From NCBI GenBank assembly GCA_946186495.1, contig CAMHNQ010000029.1, forward strand, positions 1-36,876: a stretch of 36,876 nucleotides of DNA. Reading direction: 5' to 3'. Of this stretch, positions 33,101 to 36,876 are shown piece after piece. This DNA comes from an uncultured Bacteroidales bacterium (GTDB lineage Bacteria; Bacteroidota; Bacteroidia; Bacteroidales; WCHB1-69). The notes below the pieces were generated by a model. It was given only the letters and a program-made list of their open reading frames with translations. It ran no database searches and had not been told where the DNA came from. Within the stretch, counting starts at the first letter, position 1, and each line of letters starts with the position of its first letter. A program made the translations under genes and the position numbers.

Positions 33101-36100
33101 GATATGCGCTACAAGTACGATTATATGGGACGGCTTTTGGAAATACTGGCCCCGTACGAGGCCGACAACGGGGTTCCCTACACCATCCGGATGACCTATA
33201 TTCCGAAAAACTATGACCGGCTGGACATTTTCACCCCAGACAACATGCAGAATTACGCCTGCACGTTCCATTACGACCCTGCGAACCCGGACAACGAACT
33301 CCGTACAGTGGTCATCACTGACGGTTTGGGCAGGCTGTTGCAGACCAAGAAAGACGCGGAGATAGCTGGAGGGGAGAAAGTCCTCGTGACGGGAAGGGTG
33401 GAATATGACTGTTTTGGCAGGACAGTTGCGCAGTACCATCCGTTCACGGAAGATTTGGGGACGGAGAATATTTACAACGATTCTGTGACGGCAGGCACGG
33501 CCACCACTGTGCGCTACGACATCTTAGACCGCCAGACCTACACAAGAACACCGATGGGTTATGTCACCACCATGACATACGACTTTGACACTTGTATGGG
33601 CAGACAGTGTTTCCGCACCTCCGTGACCGACCCGATGAACAACACGGTGAAGACGCTCACCGGCACGCTCGGGCAGCAGCTCAAGCAGATCGCGCCCATG
33701 AACACCGTGACGCGGTTCGAGTATGACTGCTTGGGACGGCTCAAAAAGAGCACCGACCCCGACAACATCAGCACGTATTACGACTACGACTGGTTCAGCC
33801 AGCTGACCCACCGAAGGCATCCCGACGCCGGGGACGACTGGTACAAATACGACCCTGCGGGGAATCTGACGGAGCATGTCAATGCTTTGGGTGATTCCAT
33901 AAAGTACCGTTACCATTTCAATCAGCTCACCGATGTGGAATACCCCCGTTTCCCAGCCAACAACGTGCACTACACCTATGGCACACCCGGCAATGTCAAT
34001 ATTAACGCCGTCGGCAAGGTCATCCGCCAGGAGGATGCCTCCGGCCTCCAAACTTTCAAATATGGCAAATTGGGTGAGATAATTGAAAATATTCGTACTT
34101 TTGCGCTTCCTTTTGAGAGTAAAACCTACACCTTCAAGATGCAGTACGAATACGACAGCTGGAACCGGATACAGACCATGACCTACCCCGACGGGGAGGT
34201 GGTCACGTATGGCTACAACCAAGGCGGTATGCTGAAGAGCGTGGTTGGAAACAAGAACGGTGTGTTTTCCGATTATATCAAGGAGATTCACTATAACAAA
34301 TACGAGCTCAAGGACACTGTTACGTACGGCAACGGAACGGGGGTGCGCTATATGTATGACAGCATTCTTCGGCTCAGCCATCTGCGTTCCGCGTGTGCCG
34401 ACGGCACGATGCAGGACATCGCCTACACCTACGATGCCGCAGGCAACATACAGGGCATCCAGAACACGGCGGCCGCGCTTCCCAACGGCTTGGGCGGTGC
34501 CTACCGCAATACATACAAATACGATGACCTGTACCGGCTGTCGGAGGCGAATTGCGGGAGAACCATCGTGGAGATGTCCTACCACGCCAACGGGCGCATC
34601 CAGCGCAAGACGGTGAAACGGCCAATCACTGCGCAGGAGCATGAGCGCACGGCCTATGTCGTCACCCCAAACGAGTACACTTACAACATCAACCAGCCTA
34701 ACACCCTCAAAGGTATCCGGTCATACAATTACCACGGTAGTTCAATCAATCAGATAGTGGAGGCGGACAGCCGGTTCCGGTGGGACGGCTGCGGCAACAT
34801 GGTGTTCCATGAAGATGTGCCGGGAAATCTTTCGCGCAACATGGTGTGGGCGGAGGAGAACCGCCTGCTGCTTGTGGCGGACAACAGCCATCTGTCGCTT
34901 TACCTGTACGACGCCGGCGGGGAGCGCGCCTACAAGCTGACGGGCGATTACCACCTGCAGAACACCAACGGGCACTGGTTCGAGAACTACACGCTGACCA
35001 CGCCCACGCTGTACGCCTCGCCGTACCTGGTGGCCAACCGGCAGGGCTACACCAAGCACTACTATGCTGGGAGCGAGCGCGTGGCCAGCCGGATTGGCGG
35101 CGGCGGCCTTGCCGACCTTGACTGGAATGCCGCCCAACATCGTGTAAACGGCGCATGGGACAATGCGACGGGGCAGGTGCACAGCGGCCATAGACTTTTG
35201 CCAAGTCTCCCGTCCGACCTTCTGGCGGGACTTTTCGACTGGCAGGACAGCGTGCAGCCCGAGAACGACTGCTATTGGTATCATCCTGACCACCTCGGCA
35301 GTGCCTCCTGGGTGACGGATGCTGACGGCTCCGCCGTGCAGCACCTGGAGTATCTCCCCTGGGGCGAGGACCTCGTGGACCAGCGATTGAACTCTTTCGA
35401 CGGCGTGCGTTACACTTTCTCCGCCAAGGAAAAGGACACGGAAACGGGCTACTCCTACTTCGGGGCTCGGTACTACTCTTCTGATTTGAGCATTTGGTTG
35501 AGTGTCGATCCGATGAGTGACAAATATCCATCTTTAAGTCCGTATGTCTATTGCGCGGATAACCCTATTAAGTTGGTGGACCCGAATGGGGAGGAAATTG
35601 GAAATTATTATAACATAGATGGCGATTATTTGGGAACTGATGGTATTGATGATTGTAAAACATATCTTGTTTGGAATTTGCAAGACATTTCATTCGATGA
35701 GAATGGAAAAATAGTGCCTCAAGAAATTAACGACATTGTGGAATTGCCTTCCCAGGAGGTTAGACAACAAATGATTATTTTAATGAAAGAGTTTGATGCA
35801 AATAATCCTAATGCCGAATGGGGTGGGTTATGTGGAAATAACATGTATGATGATGGTTCTATCTCAGATTATTATAGTATTAGGTGGGGAACTCCTGGAG
35901 AGGCTGTACCTTGTGGTAAAGGTGATAAAATGCATTATAATCCCAAAAGTGCGAAAAAAGGTTGGTTTCATGTTGCACTGGAATTTCACACACACGGGAG
36001 CGGTATCTGTGAAAATAATATATTTTGGGATCAGAGACCATCTGATGATGACATTGATTTTTGTAAAAATTGGGCAGTCTGGACTGGGCGCTCTGCTAAA

Positions 36101-36211
36101 TCAGCAGTTTTTGGAATGAAAGATAATGTAATTCATTTTTACAATGAGGATGGGGCTATTAGTAAACCAATGTCATTTGATGTGTTTTTATCCATTCCTG
36201 ATAATTGGTGA
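27131..36211 (+). CDS. Giant SpvB/FG-GAP/RHS-repeat protein with JAMM-like tip
   Basis: The 3026-residue protein starts with a hydrophobic export or anchor segment (MKQYLLTIIAVLAAIILALF). Residues about 30-140 contain inserted palindromes. An SpvB domain spans about 256-470 (IPAGRQGMQPNLALTYSSGG). Six FG-GAP/VCBS motifs such as DLNGDGLADKV and DINGDGLPDLV lie at about 682-1650. RHS YD repeats run from about 1925 (YDYMGRLLEI, YDPAGNLTEHV), and the RHS core at about 2715-2818 includes YHPDHLGSASWVTDADG, SYFGARYYSS and DPNG. The last about 205 residues differ: AT-rich DNA and a metal-site pattern EFHTHG (2951-2956) with SDDD (2971-2974), close to JAMM proteases. The layout is that of polymorphic toxins with a swappable tip. 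Secretion is probably through the neighbouring T9SS context, but no sorting domain is present. Confidence 0.9.
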   Translation: MKQYLLTIIAVLAAIILALFSIDTRPVATGTHGAYQRVCQPIAENMSVIPVGANHDSPLQGRETVPENTTHEPSSPVETQNLASLHHTEMMTLSSAEVPSLDAGMVNVTPDAAGYRLAPEQFLIPNSSFQIAIPYDPSLLPQGFTEDDIQTYVYDRQYHRWVAIQRDSVNEAELLVCSRFRPWEKGLPHTQNDLANPQDALAQLQDMMSFAPQGEGGGDSPLDFINAVLKTPEMPETSAYTPTSIKELKAADPLEGMTLIQPPTANNSGTANLSYPIEIPAGRQGMQPNLALTYSSGGGNGWLGVGWDIPIPSITVETRWGVPRYRTAWESEVYVYEGEQLVTKDGTGEFRKMAHRTNDTMSISRLSGNVQHFPRKNEAFDSIVRHGDSPSNYWWSVTHKNGVTDYYGKSHNSDNVDYNAVLCDPASHNIAQWMLTESVDPSGNWVRYYYHKEYQQTVFSPGALNKGVQICPDSIRYTGHNMSDPKYSVRFNLNGNNRSDIITNERYGFREVTAVTLCNVEVLYKDTILRRYYFVTENNRESNYKTRLTDLVRMDSPDENISCENIFNPNHWTTDKPDPGDVEWAEHKYNMLRYNFSYFDYPNQNSLYSPAKTISNLESDGISSAFSSNNVPTTALGSTRGSSASFGGTVSVGVANKNFVITDFNVGGNFNYGHSSTEGLLTLVDLNGDGLADKVYKRYYGVYYRPQIIDETDSLTFHYGDEVYIPDIYDFLFEESHQPSLGVQGSVMAVVAASAGIPSTISTTSTYFTDINGDGLPDLVTDRGALFNSLDSDGNPTFTNVNSYRTDPDNGNVNTNQMIVTSATVPCGGIIFDGVADSSIFCDYTYLKDSIRCFSPECEEALSYLMENNPSAVPIEYRDGYYYYYHTDTSSVSCGPVIKEPDIEAVRVWVAPFEGHINITSNIRMLPEQSDGYFQSRFTDGVNYIVEHNNGCWVDSNLVLHAQDTSVLITGALESRDTYLVNQDFSVAVDKYDILFFRLQSKDGRTYDNVEWKVDIQYDDIQGIDLYGKDRANYHSDSDFVLTGQHLFQAPKRGTVTLSGKLTGNPGADSGKLHISHGALTDSSLTIFANTDTTIFLNKSFELDSGQVVMLEIKGSGGNIDWGRIECQPYLTFQEDPSNQPLSIPDELSCYPPVRLDIHHPDTSDTITAMRKFFGPLYRGWGQFAHKNDLVSVNRPIEVASLRLPAYISNSSLTVDSATFASAIASAIDTSHFHIDTVDNTTDITVESMSSMIDSIFNPLSDNTRWVEMTPDMEHYRWAGFSNTTAVSRGGMSNTRPVHEIPVLNGDEYPADMTVTQELIEYDHPVPVSVDGYPVQTIRKMNVSVMGNGSLSVVADDGVSLSTGNSVSGGANFVVSDYLDLNGDRYPDLLCKKQVQYTMPWGGIGAKQVLDPDHDELCNSNTRSGGATFSGSYPVPKRQAGGNAQKAKITIEGLGGSLMDGTDETAVMYLDMNGDGLPDRVYEDGYVALNRGYGFDIKEMWSAGTPRMGSTVNTSSDLGANFGLEQVSIGGGLGRNQSENVTEMQLMDFNGDGLPDKVLRSGNGLRVSYNYGNGYWSLQDTIVGVPHISQSHSYSETGNGALTLGFEIPPWVKIQAGIQLTPYNSSFSRDNAQLTDINGDGYPDYVTSDSEESMTIRYNTAGKTNLLKKVTNFTGSTISLDYDMPLSCYEKPQRSWNLASVEVEDPASPLSAARSLTRFSYADPHYNRYERMDFGYGWVKTSQFDTENNDSLYRYTVEEFENRSFTKRGRKLRDCVYDSANRPFVEHRYFATVYDRDDEATVDTGCVREELYVGHETELTLYYEGNPVPTLVTRTDREYDSYRNVVGFSFNEDSTQYSDLFHATIEYATGMPYNLVSLPVRIVVANSNDDIVQKRTAQYFPSGKLRQLANYSSLSDSSVHNFSYDSYGCLSESWLPDNRNNQRLHYHYHYDPEVHTYPVHITNNSLGFTSTAEYDYKFGKPVRTTDINGNDMRYKYDYMGRLLEILAPYEADNGVPYTIRMTYIPKNYDRLDIFTPDNMQNYACTFHYDPANPDNELRTVVITDGLGRLLQTKKDAEIAGGEKVLVTGRVEYDCFGRTVAQYHPFTEDLGTENIYNDSVTAGTATTVRYDILDRQTYTRTPMGYVTTMTYDFDTCMGRQCFRTSVTDPMNNTVKTLTGTLGQQLKQIAPMNTVTRFEYDCLGRLKKSTDPDNISTYYDYDWFSQLTHRRHPDAGDDWYKYDPAGNLTEHVNALGDSIKYRYHFNQLTDVEYPRFPANNVHYTYGTPGNVNINAVGKVIRQEDASGLQTFKYGKLGEIIENIRTFALPFESKTYTFKMQYEYDSWNRIQTMTYPDGEVVTYGYNQGGMLKSVVGNKNGVFSDYIKEIHYNKYELKDTVTYGNGTGVRYMYDSILRLSHLRSACADGTMQDIAYTYDAAGNIQGIQNTAAALPNGLGGAYRNTYKYDDLYRLSEANCGRTIVEMSYHANGRIQRKTVKRPITAQEHERTAYVVTPNEYTYNINQPNTLKGIRSYNYHGSSINQIVEADSRFRWDGCGNMVFHEDVPGNLSRNMVWAEENRLLLVADNSHLSLYLYDAGGERAYKLTGDYHLQNTNGHWFENYTLTTPTLYASPYLVANRQGYTKHYYAGSERVASRIGGGGLADLDWNAAQHRVNGAWDNATGQVHSGHRLLPSLPSDLLAGLFDWQDSVQPENDCYWYHPDHLGSASWVTDADGSAVQHLEYLPWGEDLVDQRLNSFDGVRYTFSAKEKDTETGYSYFGARYYSSDLSIWLSVDPMSDKYPSLSPYVYCADNPIKLVDPNGEEIGNYYNIDGDYLGTDGIDDCKTYLVWNLQDISFDENGKIVPQEINDIVELPSQEVRQQMIILMKEFDANNPNAEWGGLCGNNMYDDGSISDYYSIRWGTPGEAVPCGKGDKMHYNPKSAKKGWFHVALEFHTHGSGICENNIFWDQRPSDDDIDFCKNWAVWTGRSAKSAVFGMKDNVIHFYNEDGAISKPMSFDVFLSIPDNW
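27281..27308. repeat. 28 bp perfect palindrome inside the RHS gene
   Basis: Arms are GTAGGGGCGAATCA and its reverse complement. It is read as VGANHDSPL in the region before the SpvB domain. Confidence 0.92.
27359..27386. repeat. 28 bp palindrome, GTAGAGAC type, inside the RHS gene
   Basis: Differs from the 26203 copy at three positions and encodes VETQNLASL in the same frame. Confidence 0.85.
27491..27526. repeat. ATTCCTCATTC simple repeat inside the RHS gene
   Basis: Encodes QFLIPNSSFQIAI. It matches the tract at 26793-26827 closely in sequence but is joined to different flanks. Confidence 0.7.
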
Positions 36212-36249
36212 TACGCATATTATTCCCATTCACATGCAAAATAACAAAT

Positions 36250-36876
36250 ATGAATAAATCATTTTCAAAAAAGCTGTTCTTTTTTGTGAGTTTACTGATT
36301 ATTCAAATCCTCACAAATATGTCTGTTGCACAAATCTCTCCAGAAATAATGGATAAATTGCAAGAAACAAATTATGATTCTCTACAATATCAGCAATATG
36401 TTGATAACATTATCCCTTATTTTAAGGAATATTTCAACGATTTGAAAATACGAGGTCTTTTTCAAGAAAAATACAATGAATGGGATAGCATCATTCGAAC
36501 AGGTTGTTCAGAAAATAAAACTTCCAAATGTTACTCTGATTTTGTTAATGCTCTGATATTTCAAGAAATGTGGTTTCAGATTGAAGTTGATAAAACAATT
36601 AGTTCATTTCACCAATCGAAATATCAAAAAGACACTATAGAAATAGCTTTTTATTTGAATGGAGTTAGGCAGCAATTAAACGACAATTCTTATATATTTA
36701 TCATTATTCATAGTGAAAAAGAATCTAATGTTATAAAGGCAAAAATCAGGAATAATCTTTTTATTGTGCCTGATTTAGACGAAACGACTGGCAATATTTT
36801 TGTTTTTTTGAAATCAAAAAATAGACCAATGTTTATTGCACAATACTCTGATTTTAAATATCTTGTAGATAGCCAA
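36250..36876 (+). CDS. Exported protein, partial, immunity candidate
   Basis: An uninterrupted frame of 209 codons begins at ATG 36250, 38 bp after the RHS stop, and runs off the right edge. The N-terminus is a signal peptide (MNKSFSKKLFFFVSLLIIQ, probable cleavage after MSVAQ), so the product is exported. The mature part is mixed helical with aromatic residues and two Cys (TGCSENKTSKCYSD); I recognise no family. The gene is strongly AT-rich like the RHS tip, which fits joint acquisition. In polymorphic toxin loci the next gene is usually the immunity gene; a signal peptide would place it in the periplasm. It could instead be another surface or accessory protein. Confidence 0.75.
   Translation, partial: MNKSFSKKLFFFVSLLIIQILTNMSVAQISPEIMDKLQETNYDSLQYQQYVDNIIPYFKEYFNDLKIRGLFQEKYNEWDSIIRTGCSENKTSKCYSDFVNALIFQEMWFQIEVDKTISSFHQSKYQKDTIEIAFYLNGVRQQLNDNSYIFIIIHSEKESNVIKAKIRNNLFIVPDLDETTGNIFVFLKSKNRPMFIAQYSDFKYLVDSQ

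Noticed and set aside
33524-34642. 372-codon minus-strand frame within the RHS gene.
   Set aside because: It is opposite the RHS repeat region, whose repeating codons create long antisense frames.

Overview
The window looks like a Bacteroidota chromosome, most likely order Bacteroidales. Several genes are preceded by the Bacteroidota -7 box TAnnTTTG, Shine-Dalgarno sequences are mostly absent, one protein ends in a type IX secretion (T9SS) sorting domain, and IspG carries an extra segment as is usual in this phylum. T9SS cargo argues against a typical gut Bacteroides. No rRNA, tRNA or CRISPR array was seen.

Left part (1-6400), accessory. A minus-strand operon reads: an unrecognised alpha-helical protein with a HEPN-like RNxxxH motif, then hsdM, a calcineurin-like phosphoesterase and hsdS. 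hsdR is not in the window. Next are a lipoprotein gene (+) and a WYL-domain regulator (-). The regulator promoter carries a perfect palindrome, and related palindromes sit in the same place upstream of the lipoprotein gene, which suggests one small regulon.

Middle part (6400-18700), housekeeping: htpG, tsaD, ispG, thiL, an RNase Z gene, gdhA, an atypical OmpR-type response regulator, pyrF and rseP. Between these genes lie short degenerate repeat tracts (TAACCC-like, GGTTATT-like, ACTAACTACT-like, ATTCTTAATTC-like) and one GC-rich hairpin-rich 300 bp stretch with no convincing gene.

Right part (18700-36876), accessory. Remnants of an Rpn-type nuclease and an ABC ATPase are followed by an AlbA_2/Schlafen-type ATP-binding protein bracketed by 80 bp imperfect direct repeats. 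Then come two copies of one module: a membrane-bound LytTR regulator with a C-terminal winged helix (-), divergent from a small Cys-rich lipoprotein (+). Copy A is decayed: its lipoprotein is frameshifted and is followed by an integrase remnant. Copy B is intact and continues into a T9SS surface protein, a 3026-residue SpvB/FG-GAP/RHS protein with a JAMM-like C-terminal tip, and an AT-rich exported protein running off the right edge, which is an immunity candidate. I read copy B as one regulated surface toxin/adhesin locus.

The most unusual sequence-level signal is a family of exactly 28 bp palindromes found between genes and also inside the T9SS and RHS coding regions, always in the same reading frame. 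Intergenic-type simple repeats have entered the same two genes in frame.
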